In this document: piece by piece, positions 35,449-44,904 of the stretch
How the letters are laid out: every line of letters starts with the position of its first letter
Numbering within the stretch: position 1 is the stretch's first letter
Source: Syntrophus sp963665935
Lineage (GTDB): Bacteria > Desulfobacterota > Syntrophia > Syntrophales > Syntrophaceae
Direction of reading: 5' to 3'
Assembly (NCBI GenBank): GCA_963665935.1
Contig: OY762510.1
Location: 1,736,001 to 1,800,000, forward strand
Length of the DNA stretch: 64,000 bases
The notes under the pieces: generated by a model
What the model saw: only the letters and a program-made list of their open reading frames with translations
The model's database searches: none
Told to the model about the DNA's origin: nothing
Position numbers and translations under genes: made by a program

Positions 35449-35562
35449 TTATGTAACTCCACGATCTTGTCGCCAATGGGCCATACGAACCTTCCGGGCG
35501 CCGGTAGCCAGGGCGATGATGGCAGCTTCAAGGTTGGACAGATCGGTTTCGCTGTAGGCCAT
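35449..35562 (-). pseudogene. Scrap of a phage head-tail joining (gpW-like) gene
   Basis: A 37-codon frame begins MAYSETDLSNLEAAI and continues ALATGARKVRMAHW, which resembles the first half of small phage head-tail joining proteins (MAYxxxDLxxLExAIAxGxxxV). It stops 12 bases from the end motif of the adjacent transposase element, so the rest may have been removed by that element. The sequence is too short for certainty. Confidence 0.35.
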
Positions 35563-36001
35563 GGGCGTCCTGGTCACATCGCTCCCGGCCAGTGGACCGG
35601 TAAGGATCTGGTGGGAGCGGTCTTAACGGGGTTTTATTGATGGGGGGATCATTACAGAAAAAAGGGGGGAGTTAAAGACACGCAGATGTACCCCGGTATA
35701 CTCTGTTCACAAAATTTTCAGGACAGAAAAATTTCAGGGCAAAAATTCTTGTGATCAAGTGATTGTTGTTCAACTAGGTTAAAATGTTGACCTGGGAACT
35801 GGCTCGCTGCCAGTAGGAGAACTGTTCGGGAATGCCTGCCAGCAACAAAGGTATACGGAACGGGCCCTCTACATAAGACAGTTAGTTTGGCACATTTTTT
35901 GTGAATCCGACTAAAGGTGATTCCGCGACTTTTCGAAACCTTGATGAACATGCTGAATACTTTTCCTATTCATATGATTTGCCGCTACAGAGGAGATTTA
36001 G
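35563..36001. other. No clear gene
   Basis: About 440 bases upstream of the PAS hybrid kinase. A 77-codon minus-strand frame (35718-35951) lacks a ribosome site and a recognisable product. GAGGAG at 35990-35995 is the ribosome site of the kinase gene. Confidence 0.3.
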
Positions 36002-38440
36002 ATGCCAGATACGACATTTACAGTTCAAGAGTTGCTGGAGGAAAATTTAAATCTAAAGCAGAAAATTAAAGATCTTGAGCAAACCAATAAAGATTGCAGA
36101 CAATCCGAGAATTCTCTAAGGAACAACGAGGAGACGTTCCGTGAACTGGTCGAAAACAGCAACGACCTCATATATAGGATCAGTCCGGAAGGAGTAGTCA
36201 TCTATATTTCTCCAAGCTGTACGACTCATCTTGGTTATCCGGTAACGTCGGTCATCGGTAGACCCTTCCAGCAATTTCTTCATCCTGACGATGCAGAAAA
36301 AACCGTGGCGTCGCTGCGGCGAATGATAGAAACAGGACAACGACAAAGCCTCGTCCAGTATCGTGTAAGGCATATGGACGGATCATGGCGTTGGTATATG
36401 TCCCGAGGAAATCCCATAAAAGATGATGCGGGCATTGTTGTCGGCTATCAGGGAATTACCCGCGACATTACTGAACTCAAGCATATGGAGCAATCTCTCA
36501 GACAGAGTAAAGACGTTCTGAACGCTATTTTTAATGTTGCACCCGTTGGCATTGTGATTGTCAAAGATCGTGTTTTTCAGTGCATCAACAAAACCTGGTG
36601 CCGTATTTTGGGATATTCCGTGTCCGATGTCATTGGAAAAAGTACTCGGATGCTATATGAAGATGATGAAGAATATGAACGAGTTGGACTGGGATTGAAT
36701 CCTGGTGCTTCCGAGAAATGCATCGCCTCCATTCAGACGAAACACCTTCGGAAAGACGGTGTCCTCCGTGATGTTTCCTTAACAGCCACATTATTTCAAT
36801 CAGAGTCGTCTTCCATGTCTGCCATTATTGCGATTGAGGACATTACCGACCGCAATCAAGCAGAAAAAGCACTGAGAGAAAGCCGAAGGGAACTTTCAGA
36901 CATCATTGATTTTCTTCCAGACCCAACCTTTGTAATTGACAGGGAGGGGAAAGTAATCACCTGGAACAGGGCAATTGAAGCCTTAACGGGAATCACGAAG
37001 AAAGAGATGATCGGAAAGGGAAATTATGAATACGCAATTCCCTTCTACGGGTACAGACGACCGGTCCTCATTGATGCCGCACTTTCACAAGACATAGAAA
37101 TTGTTGAAAAATACACGGCTTTTCAGAGGAACGGAGATGTTCTCTTCGGTGAAGCCTTCAAGCCGAGTCTGCCTCCGGGAGATATCCACCTTTCAGGAAC
37201 GGCCTCGGTTCTCCGCAACGATAAAGGAGTAATTATCGCAGCTATAGAATGCCTCCGTGACAATACGGAGCGCAATAGATTGGAAGTGCGTCTAAAACGT
37301 GCAGAGAAGATGGAAGGACTGGGAAGACTGGCTGGTGGCGTGGCGCACGATCTCAATAATGTCCTGGGAATCCTTGTCGGATACTCGGAATTGCTTATAG
37401 AAGCAGTACCAGGCGAAAGTTTCATGAAAAAGTATGCCCAAACCATACTGAAAGCCGGGACAAGAGGAGCTGCAATTGTCCAGGATCTGTTGACCATGGC
37501 CAGAGGAGGAGTAACCGTTTCAAAAGTGGTAAACCTGAACAAGATTATTACCGAGTATCTATCAACACCTGAGTTTGAGAGACTGCAGTTCTATCATCCA
37601 ATGGTGAAGATTATGACGGATCTCGATGACGGACTTTTGAATGTTAAAGGATCACCTATCCATCTGGGGAAAACGGTGATGAATCTGGTTTCCAATGCAG
37701 CTGAAGCCGTTTCCGGGGTCGGAGAAGTAATGATACGGACGGGAAACCGTTATTTAAATACCCCAATCCATGGATATGACTCGATAGAGGAAGGAGATTA
37801 CGCCGTTCTGGAGGTATATGATACGGGCGGAGGAATTTCCGCTGATGACATTGATAAAATTTTCGAGCCTTTCTACACAAAGAAAGTAATGGGACGGAGC
37901 GGTACCGGGCTAGGACTGACTGTTGTATGGGGAACAGTGAAGGATCATAAAGGCTATGTTGATGTGCAGAGCGAAGAAGGAAAAGGAACCAAGTTTACCC
38001 TGTTTTTCCCCATTACAAGGGAAGATATAGCAGGAGAGACGAAAACAATTCCTCTTGAGTCATATGTTGGCCATGGTGAATCGGTTCTAGTAGTCGATGA
38101 TAAATCCGAGCAAAGGGACCTTGCGTTAACCATGCTTAAAAGGCTTGGCTATCGGGTTAACGCTGTGGCAAGCGGCGAGGAAGCGATTGCTTTCCTGCAG
38201 TCGGATACGGCCGAGCTTCTTGTATTAGACATGCTAATGGATCCAGGTATTGACGGATTGGAGACTTATAAAAGAACAAAGGAAATCAAACCCAATCAGA
38301 AGGCCATTATCGTGAGTGGTTTTGCTGAGACCGAACGGGTTAAAAGAGCTCAGGAGCTCGGTGCAGGTGAGTATGTTAGAAAGCCCTACAGCTTAGAGAA
38401 AATTGGATTAGCTGTACGAAGGGAACTGAATAGGGCCTAA
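36002..38440 (+). CDS. PAS-containing hybrid histidine kinase with receiver domain
   Basis: 812 residues. A coiled coil (1-40) leads into three PAS domains (about 45-165, 170-285, 290-415). The DHp domain carries the phospho-acceptor H449 in GGVAHDLNN. The ATPase domain has the N box MNLVSNAAEAV, the G1 box DTGGGIS, FEPFYTKK and GTGLGLTVV. A C-terminal receiver has D743 in LLVLDMLMDPGIDG and the conserved Lys in VRKPYS. No transmembrane segment is seen, so it is a cytoplasmic sensor. There is no DNA-binding output; its target is unknown. Confidence 0.92.
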   Translation: MPDTTFTVQELLEENLNLKQKIKDLEQTNKDCRQSENSLRNNEETFRELVENSNDLIYRISPEGVVIYISPSCTTHLGYPVTSVIGRPFQQFLHPDDAEKTVASLRRMIETGQRQSLVQYRVRHMDGSWRWYMSRGNPIKDDAGIVVGYQGITRDITELKHMEQSLRQSKDVLNAIFNVAPVGIVIVKDRVFQCINKTWCRILGYSVSDVIGKSTRMLYEDDEEYERVGLGLNPGASEKCIASIQTKHLRKDGVLRDVSLTATLFQSESSSMSAIIAIEDITDRNQAEKALRESRRELSDIIDFLPDPTFVIDREGKVITWNRAIEALTGITKKEMIGKGNYEYAIPFYGYRRPVLIDAALSQDIEIVEKYTAFQRNGDVLFGEAFKPSLPPGDIHLSGTASVLRNDKGVIIAAIECLRDNTERNRLEVRLKRAEKMEGLGRLAGGVAHDLNNVLGILVGYSELLIEAVPGESFMKKYAQTILKAGTRGAAIVQDLLTMARGGVTVSKVVNLNKIITEYLSTPEFERLQFYHPMVKIMTDLDDGLLNVKGSPIHLGKTVMNLVSNAAEAVSGVGEVMIRTGNRYLNTPIHGYDSIEEGDYAVLEVYDTGGGISADDIDKIFEPFYTKKVMGRSGTGLGLTVVWGTVKDHKGYVDVQSEEGKGTKFTLFFPITREDIAGETKTIPLESYVGHGESVLVVDDKSEQRDLALTMLKRLGYRVNAVASGEEAIAFLQSDTAELLVLDMLMDPGIDGLETYKRTKEIKPNQKAIIVSGFAETERVKRAQELGAGEYVRKPYSLEKIGLAVRRELNRA

Positions 38441-38449
38441 GTCTTAAGA

Positions 38450-38851
38450 TCAAACCAGCTCATATTCAAATACTTTCCAGCGTTCGATTTTATCGAAAGC
38501 ATGTTCGGCGGCCTCAATAAGCGTCTTGATTCCGGCGGGTTTCGTGAATAAATCGTCAAAGCCAGCCAACCGGCATTCCAAAAGTCCGAATAAGTTGGTG
38601 TAGCCTGTCAGTGCATGGATGACGGCAATTTGATCATCTTTTCTTATCCTCCGGCAAAGATCAATGCCACTCATCCCCGGAAGGTGAAGATCCAGAAACA
38701 TGACCATAATGCTTTCTTTTTTTAGAATATCCAATGCATCTTCCGCACTTTCCGCTGTCCTTACTGTATAGTTTTGCAGCCTGAACGTCTCTTCCAGTAA
38801 ACAACGAATCGGGGCATCATCATCCACGATAAGAATCTTTTTTTTGTCCAT
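38450..38851 (-). CDS. Single-domain (REC-only) response regulator
   Basis: 133 residues consisting of one receiver domain. VDDDAP is the acidic pocket, D54 in FLDLHLPG the phosphorylation site, and FTKPAG carries the conserved Lys. No output domain follows. It lies 48 bases downstream of the FIST-PAS gene on the same strand and is probably its partner, exchanging a phosphoryl group or binding another protein. Confidence 0.85.
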   Translation of the reverse strand: MDKKKILIVDDDAPIRCLLEETFRLQNYTVRTAESAEDALDILKKESIMVMFLDLHLPGMSGIDLCRRIRKDDQIAVIHALTGYTNLFGLLECRLAGFDDLFTKPAGIKTLIEAAEHAFDKIERWKVFEYELV

Positions 38852-38899
38852 TGTTTCTTTTTACCATTTTTCAACTGATTTTTCTGATGATTGTACTTG

Positions 38900-41257
38900 T
38901 CAATTTTTGTAAATATCTATAATTTCGCCAATACTAGCATAATTCTTCACAGAACAATCTTTGAGAGCCATAAGTTTCTGAGTGATTTTCCCCATCCGTT
39001 CCGTCTGTTCTCTGATTATGCGCAGTTTCCCGAGACAATTTTCATCTGAGGGAATATTGGACATCAGGAGTTCAGTGTAACCTGAAAGGATCTGAATTGG
39101 CTGGTTGAATTCATGACAAATCGTTCCCGCCATTTCCAGGGCGTTCTGTAATTTTATTCGGTGAAGCTGTTCTTCCTCCGCACGCTTCCGATCTGTTATG
39201 TCCTGCAGCAATGCTAGCAGATGTTCCGTTCCCTGTAGTTCGATCCGTTCCGCCGAAAAGAGGCAATGACGAATATTTCCGTCTTTTGTTCTCAACGTGA
39301 GATCAAGGTTCTGCGCAAAACCTTCTTCTTTAAGCGTTTTGCGCAGAACATCATATTGTTCAGCATTAACAAAAAGGTCCAACTCCAATGCTTTTTTCCC
39401 TATAACCTCCTGGCGTGTCAATCCAAAGTCTTTCAGATGACTTTCGTTAATTTCGATAATTTCACCTGAAATTTTGGTGATGGCCATCATGGTGGGATTG
39501 CCCTGAAAGGCCTTCATGAATTTTTCCTCGCTGGCTCGCAGGACCTCCTCGGCATGCTTGCGTTCTGTGATGTCGGTTATGACTGTAACAATGCCACCCA
39601 GAGAATTATCGGCTTTGTGAAAAAGAGCTTTATGAATGATCTCATGACGCGGATTGCCTTCTTTGGGACGGGTCTTGGATTCATAAGCCACACTGCCACC
39701 CTTTTGAATCAATTCTGCATCCTTTTTTTGATGGAGTTCTATAAAGGCTGCCGTTCGAACATATTGGCCATCCTTACCCAAAATCTCCTCCTGCTGAACG
39801 TTTAAATATCTTTCAAAGGCCTTGTTGCATCCCAGGTACCTGCCATCAGGATCTTTATAAGAGACGGGATTGGGAATATTATCGATCAGGGTCTGGAGAA
39901 AATGGACTTGTTCTACCAACTCCCCCTCCAGGCGCTTTTGCTCCGCAATGCGTTCTTCCAGTATCCGGTTTAGATTCCGGTTTTGTTCTGCTACCTGGGC
40001 GGCGTAGGAAAGTTCATTCCCCAGCAGAAGGATCACGATAGCTTCGTTGTTATGATGGCTCACATGATCATCATTGATCCCCTGTTCGCCGGCAGAGTAG
40101 AACCCTACCACGGGAACACCGGGCATTATTTCATTGATCGAAGAGATCTCCTTATCGATGTTTCCATCCAGAAGGTGTATCCTCAGGAAACAGGAACAGA
40201 CAAGGATTACGGCCGGGCGACCAATCCCTGACTGAGACATGGCCCGCAGCAGGGTGTCCCTACCCGCTGCAATCACCTCCTCCTCAAAGGCTTCCATAAC
40301 AAAGAGTTGAGTACCTTCAGGGACAGGATGGGCAAGGAGAATGCCCTTCTCGGGGGTGATGTACCGAGGAACAAAAAGAGTGTACTGCCCCAACATATGC
40401 CGCATGCCAAATGGTTTCGCCAACTGTTCAAACAAAGCCTTACCTACAAGTGATTCCATGTTGAGATCATGGAGTTCCGCAAAGACATCGGCAGCAGATT
40501 TCCCATCCATTTCCAGAATCTCACAATCTCGGACTTTGGTGGCGATGACTTTGTTTTTAGTAGGATGAAAACCATGGCCCATGGCAGTTCCGAACTGAAG
40601 ACTTGTTTCAAAGACTGCAAGGACTACGCTGTCACGATAGGCTTTATTCCCATAAAAGACGTAGTTGCTTTCCCCGCCCGTCCGCATGTCGTCACATGCA
40701 GCTCCGCCGAAAAAAGGAATACGTCCTTTAGAAAGACGTTTGAGTTCTTCCAGAATTTCCGGGCTTTTTGAATCGGTATCAAGCGTACTTCCTGGTGAAA
40801 ATAAGAGACCAAAACACGATATACCTTCCTTGATTATCTCGTTGTAAACATTATCGTACTGGGGAGAAAAAAAGGGAACCAGTCTTTCATTCTTGATAAC
40901 TTCCTGCACGGCCTTCTGCCAGTCTTCCGATACTCGTTTTCCAAAGCCAACCTTGACCTTGAGAAAGGGAGAAGCAAGCGTCATAACCACAACACTGTTG
41001 GAGGAAATTCGATTACAGATTTCTGCGGCAGAACTGGAACCAAATAAGGGTACATCACCCACTATACTCTGGACACCGGAAAGCATCTCGTTGAGTTGAT
41101 AAGATACGGAGGCAAAGATAATCACTGCAGACAAGGGGTGTGTGGTAATGCTGACCATCGCCTGTTTTGCAGCCTCCAGGCCAACCGTATAGGAATCATC
41201 GCCAGACGCCACACCGCAGCCCACCTCGATGTTTGGCGAAGTTTCTGTATCCTTCAT
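38900..41257 (-). CDS. FIST-PAS-PAS-DHp sensor protein without ATPase domain
   Basis: 785 residues. Residues about 15-215 are FIST-N and 235-400 FIST-C, a putative small-ligand sensor pair. A short coiled coil follows, then PAS domains at about 460-575 and 585-695. The last part is a histidine-kinase dimerisation domain with the acceptor motif AGTICHEFNQPIQIL. The protein then stops at EIIDIYKN, with no HATPase domain and none in the next 48 bases. Proteins with this CHE(F/L)NQP ending are, to my memory, found in other Deltaproteobacteria, so it may be natural. It would need a kinase in trans. Confidence 0.85.
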   Translation of the reverse strand: MKDTETSPNIEVGCGVASGDDSYTVGLEAAKQAMVSITTHPLSAVIIFASVSYQLNEMLSGVQSIVGDVPLFGSSSAAEICNRISSNSVVVMTLASPFLKVKVGFGKRVSEDWQKAVQEVIKNERLVPFFSPQYDNVYNEIIKEGISCFGLLFSPGSTLDTDSKSPEILEELKRLSKGRIPFFGGAACDDMRTGGESNYVFYGNKAYRDSVVLAVFETSLQFGTAMGHGFHPTKNKVIATKVRDCEILEMDGKSAADVFAELHDLNMESLVGKALFEQLAKPFGMRHMLGQYTLFVPRYITPEKGILLAHPVPEGTQLFVMEAFEEEVIAAGRDTLLRAMSQSGIGRPAVILVCSCFLRIHLLDGNIDKEISSINEIMPGVPVVGFYSAGEQGINDDHVSHHNNEAIVILLLGNELSYAAQVAEQNRNLNRILEERIAEQKRLEGELVEQVHFLQTLIDNIPNPVSYKDPDGRYLGCNKAFERYLNVQQEEILGKDGQYVRTAAFIELHQKKDAELIQKGGSVAYESKTRPKEGNPRHEIIHKALFHKADNSLGGIVTVITDITERKHAEEVLRASEEKFMKAFQGNPTMMAITKISGEIIEINESHLKDFGLTRQEVIGKKALELDLFVNAEQYDVLRKTLKEEGFAQNLDLTLRTKDGNIRHCLFSAERIELQGTEHLLALLQDITDRKRAEEEQLHRIKLQNALEMAGTICHEFNQPIQILSGYTELLMSNIPSDENCLGKLRIIREQTERMGKITQKLMALKDCSVKNYASIGEIIDIYKN

Positions 41258-41740
41258 TTTTTAGAATTCCTGTCAAGATTCAGTGTTGCATTCATCCTTT
41301 AATCTCATCTCTAACTCAATTAATACCTTTCAGCGGGTCAATGTCCTCGTTTCGTTAAAGGATGTGCAACACTTTGAAACATAGAGCTGCTGATAGGATT
41401 GACCTAATCGAGCAATAACCAAGCCATGGAACATCTTTGTTCTATTTCAACTTTCCACGGTAGAGGAAGAATGCTGCTCGAAAAAACAATTGTGGAAAAT
41501 GTTACGAAAAACATTCACGTTTGGGTATCTGCTACAAGATATCTGCTCTTTTGAATTGCAAAACAGGACATGACGATAGACATCATTCATAGATTGAAGT
41601 ATGAAGCGACGCAAAGTCAGCATCTGATGGTTTAATGTCAAAAAACCGATGTTTTGTGCAGCAGATCAATTTATGTATTTCGTGCAAAATTTTCATTTAA
41701 GCAGAACTCATTCCTTAGGAGCACATGGATTCACGGGGGA
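41258..41740. other. No clear gene
   Basis: AT-rich region between the FIST gene and the second transposase element. A 64-codon frame (41447-41641, -) has no support. An AGGAA box just above 41257 is the ribosome site of the FIST gene. Confidence 0.3.
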
Positions 41741-41800
41741 TTAGGGATTCGCGGGAGGGATTCGCGGGGACACCATAAGGGATTCGCGGGGACACCATAC
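41741..41800. repeat. 22-bp tandem repeats at the end of transposase element 2
   Basis: The 22-base unit AGGGATTCGCGGGGACACCATA occurs twice in tandem (41756-41777, 41778-41799) and a partial TTAGGGATTCGCGGG precedes at 41741-41755. GGGGACACCATAC is the inverted counterpart of GTATGGTGTCCC on the other side of the transposase (42523-42534). Confidence 0.75.
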
Positions 41801-42477
41801 TAGTTTAGCGTATTTTCTTTGGCCGACCACCTTTTTGAGGAATCAGAATTCTGTCCAACTGGCTTTCCAACTGTTCCATAAATTGTTTGCTGCCTAAAGG
41901 TCGTCCTTCGTCCTGTTCGTTCATGTTGTTGCATTAACTCATATTCATCGTTCGACGCGTCACCGCAAAGAAACTGCTGCCCGTTGCTAACCAACTCCAG
42001 CAATGTTTTCACCGTCACGAGAGCATTATCCTTCCCACGAATATGGGCCTTGGCACTGCTCCAGTGATATTCCTCAGGTGTTGACACCAACCCTGCTTTT
42101 ACAGGATTAAGTCCATCAACATAACGTGTTGCAGGCATGCAGCAAGCAGATACTTTTCGTCCATTAAGTAATGAGGAAAAGCGCCCCTGCCACAAATGAC
42201 CTTTCCAATTTTCTCGAAAATTAATCTGTCGTGTGTAACGTCTGTGGGCCTCACCGATTGCCCGGCAAAGGCCTTCTGCATAGTCCGATACAACAATCAA
42301 GTGCACATGGTTTGGCATCAGGCAGTATGCCCATATTTCAACGCTGTATTTACCGAACCACTCGGCCATGAGCTGGATGTAATCCCAATCACAGAAAAAT
42401 GTATCCTGCCTGCGATTTCCACGCTGTGTTATATGATGGGGATAATGCTCTACAACCACTCTCGCAATACGTGCCAT
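41800..42477 (-). pseudogene. Y1 transposase, copy 2, degraded
   Basis: Near-identical to copy 1 at 34716 for the first 100 codons, including MPNHVHLIVV. It then departs: a 9-base loss near 42387, a 7-base insertion of GCATGCA kind near 42135 and a later compensating shift disturb the helix with the catalytic Tyr. A tandem copying of CGTCCTT near 41905 shifts the frame, so the C-terminus reads RTTFRQQTIYG instead of the family ending PLGSKQFMEQL. It stays open by chance but is probably inactive. Confidence 0.75.
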
Positions 42478-42512
42478 GCTTTGTTTCCATATCTTTCAAC
42501 GCCTTCCGTCAA

Positions 42513-42600
42513 TCAAAAACAGGTATGGTGTCCCTGATTGCTGCTCAAAAACAGGTATGGTGTCCCTGATTGCTGCTGATTGCTGTCCCTGATTGCTGAT
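42513..42600. repeat. 32-bp tandem duplication and TGATTGCTG repeats
   Basis: A 32-base unit starting TCAAAAACAGGTATGGTGTC is present at 42513-42544 and again at 42545-42576, followed by degenerate TGATTGCTG and TCCCTGATTGC copies to about 42600. This is the outer end of transposase element 2. The tandem copying parallels that at the opposite end. Confidence 0.75.
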
Positions 42601-42700
42601 TGTCCGGTCCCCTGATTGGATTGCGCAGACATGACCGATATGCCGACCCGTAAAACGTCGTATAAGCAGCAAAAGATCAACTGATTTTCTCCTCTTTGCC

Positions 42701-43984
42701 CTAAGAGAACATGCACCTGAACGCCAGCCATAGATTTGCCTGGGTCCACAAGAGTGGAACCGTATCATTGGGAAGATAGCGGCCTCTTACCAGACAGTAC
42801 AGCTCGGGACATCTGAGAGGGCCGAAGGGACTGTCTGCTCCCGTCAGCTGCCCCAGGGATCTATTGAAGTGGTATGATTGAAGCTCCCGGTCATGGGACT
42901 TTTGATACTTTTTGTATCTCATACCATAGATGATGGATAGGATGGGATCAAAAATGCACCATTGCGCCTCTTCTCCCTTTTTAAGCAGCTTATCCCTGGC
43001 CGTCGTATCGTCGCTGAAATCGGTGGTTCTCTCTTCAGGGTTGAGCTTGTCCTTGTAATCGGCGGCCCAGAAGGAATCCCCCAGATAACGGCGAATGCCG
43101 TAATCGCCCTGCAGGTTGTGCGTGACATCGCAAAGAATTTGGTCCGCCATTTCTTCTGATACAATATCCATGGGATAAATTAGGAAAAGTAAGGCGGCGT
43201 CAAAACGTCGATTCTTATCCGGGGCGGGTTGAATGCACTCGGCCGGCAGAATCCTTTCCAGACTTGTGATCCCCTTGTCGATAAGATGATCCAGGAGGTC
43301 AAGGACACCTGCATCGTTGAATCCGGTTGATGTCTCCTTTTCCAGCAGTTTTTTGAGTTCTATAAGACCCCTTGCAACAACCCCGATGCTGGATGCCTCG
43401 ATTTTACGCCTTTCTTCCCAATGTCCGCTATCCTCGTCCTCCCAATAACGGATGGCTTCAAAATAGGATACAAAGAGTCCAAGAAGCTTACGTTCCTCGT
43501 CGGTGCCGGCAGTGCCGGTTTCGCCGCAAATCTTGCAGAAAAGCCACAGAAAATAGCCGAGCGCATCATTCTGGGCGTGCGCCCATTTTTGGGGTATCTC
43601 GGACAGGTTCTGTCCATTGAACCGAACGTGCGGCCGGTTTGTCGGTTCGTTGTAATCGAGCTCTCCGGCGATAATCTTTTCTAAACGCCATTTGTGTTCA
43701 GTGAAATATCGGCCCAATGTTTTTACGTTTCTCAAGGCGGTGTCCCTTTCACCGTTGATGAAGTGCGCATATGCCACATAGATGTTGTCACGCACCCAGA
43801 CGTTGCTGTATCCGGTATAGAGGCTCGATTCTTCGAGGTTTGCTGCCGGAAAGAGACCGTTCGACAGAACCGGAAAGCTGAAAGTCCCATGCCTCTCAAG
43901 AAGCTCAAAGATATTTTGAATCTCACCCGGCTCGTAATTTTCCTTGATAAGGTCGGAAAGAGTCCTGTTGTGCACGATCAGCAT
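42701..43984 (-). CDS. GH15-like (phosphorylase-kinase-alpha-like) glycoside hydrolase
   Basis: 427 residues with the (alpha/alpha)6-barrel pattern of glycoside hydrolase family 15 and phosphorylase-kinase regulatory subunits: SLYTGYSNVWVRDNIYVAYA near the N-terminus, QNDALGYFLWLF and IEASSIGVVARGL in the middle, PLLWTQANLWLAF at the end. A TTAGGAAA ribosome site precedes the ATG at 43984. Relatives are often next to an alpha-amylase-like gene; here that gene (44122-44492) is a remnant. The C-terminus may be slightly shortened against the family. Confidence 0.72.
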   Translation of the reverse strand: MLIVHNRTLSDLIKENYEPGEIQNIFELLERHGTFSFPVLSNGLFPAANLEESSLYTGYSNVWVRDNIYVAYAHFINGERDTALRNVKTLGRYFTEHKWRLEKIIAGELDYNEPTNRPHVRFNGQNLSEIPQKWAHAQNDALGYFLWLFCKICGETGTAGTDEERKLLGLFVSYFEAIRYWEDEDSGHWEERRKIEASSIGVVARGLIELKKLLEKETSTGFNDAGVLDLLDHLIDKGITSLERILPAECIQPAPDKNRRFDAALLFLIYPMDIVSEEMADQILCDVTHNLQGDYGIRRYLGDSFWAADYKDKLNPEERTTDFSDDTTARDKLLKKGEEAQWCIFDPILSIIYGMRYKKYQKSHDRELQSYHFNRSLGQLTGADSPFGPLRCPELYCLVRGRYLPNDTVPLLWTQANLWLAFRCMFS

Positions 43985-44121
43985 TGATAATTTCCTAATC
44001 TTTTCGATTTTGATCGTTCAATGTTTCCGCTCCCTCTTCTCGCCACATCTGTGTTCCAATTTCTTTTAGGGGCCTTCTCCTGTCATATGTCACCAGCATC
44101 ACTTCACAGGCCGCCAGCGGG

Positions 44122-44492
44122 TCAGGATATGAAATCCCCAGGGGGGAAGTTCCATAAACAATCCCGGGTTGCACAGTTCGTCCCACTGTGCTCATACAGT
44201 TGACCGGTATAGAAGTCCGTAATCTGCCATCTCTTGCCTTGCAGTTCATCCCCTGGCAGCCGAACGAGCCCTTGTGCGCTGAAATCAGAAAGATTTACGA
44301 TGACCAGGAAGGACTCCTCTCCCAGACCCCCATGAACCAGACGGCATCAACGCCGAGTGCTGCGATGGCGTCCCACTCCGTTTCCGGGACGGTATGGAGG
44401 GTTACGGGAGCCTTTCGGTTCTTCCCTAACTCCTGGAGCCAGACCCAGGTATTGATCTCGTAGATAATCGGATAGCGGGACCAGGTAGCCAT
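44122..44492 (-). pseudogene. Alpha-amylase gene with the catalytic barrel deleted
   Basis: The start is intact: GAGGAG, ATG at 44492, then MATWSRYPIIYEINTWVWL through WDAIAALGVDAVWFMGVWERSP, the N-terminus of GH13-like alpha-amylases. At about 44305-44325 the sequence jumps to SFLVIVNLSDFSAQGLVRLP and WQITDFYTGQLYEHSG, the C-terminal beta-sandwich, in another frame, ending in a TGA at 44124-44122. Several hundred codons of the barrel are missing. It was probably the operon partner of the downstream GH15-like gene. Confidence 0.75.
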
Positions 44493-44904
44493 AGTCGTCT
44501 CCTCAATAACATGAAACATTTCCTCTACCGCGTTATAAAATCCTGAGGTTCTAATCCACAAAGAACTGTCTGGAATCATACATTATATCTTCATTTAGAT
44601 TAATCCCTTAAAAGATTGAATTCAATAATATATTCAAGCTTTCTGCAGGACTCGTAATTTTGTGGAATTGGTGCGGGAATCGGGTGGTAATCCAGGAAAG
44701 GTTATGTCATGGACTTATTCCAGCATTTTGGGGGAGTAACAAAACCGGCAACTGGCTGGAAGAAGCGATCCGGTCTGGCCGGGAGAACCTGATTCTCCCG
44801 GATGAGGTCTGCAACGCCGTCGCACTGAATCTTCTGCCCGAACAACGGTTGATTGCCGTTCTCCGGCAGACCGACCGTTGCAGAAAGGCAGGGAATATTG
44901 AAGC
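44493..44904. other. No recognised gene; strong hairpin at 44779-44801
   Basis: A 108-codon + strand frame (44660-44986) runs antisense into yedF and matches nothing I know. CCGGGAGAA (44779-44787) and TTCTCCCGG (44793-44801) form a perfect 9-bp stem with a 5-base loop but no T run. Confidence 0.35.

Noticed and set aside
35718..35951. 77-codon minus-strand gene
   Set aside because: No ribosome site and no recognisable product.
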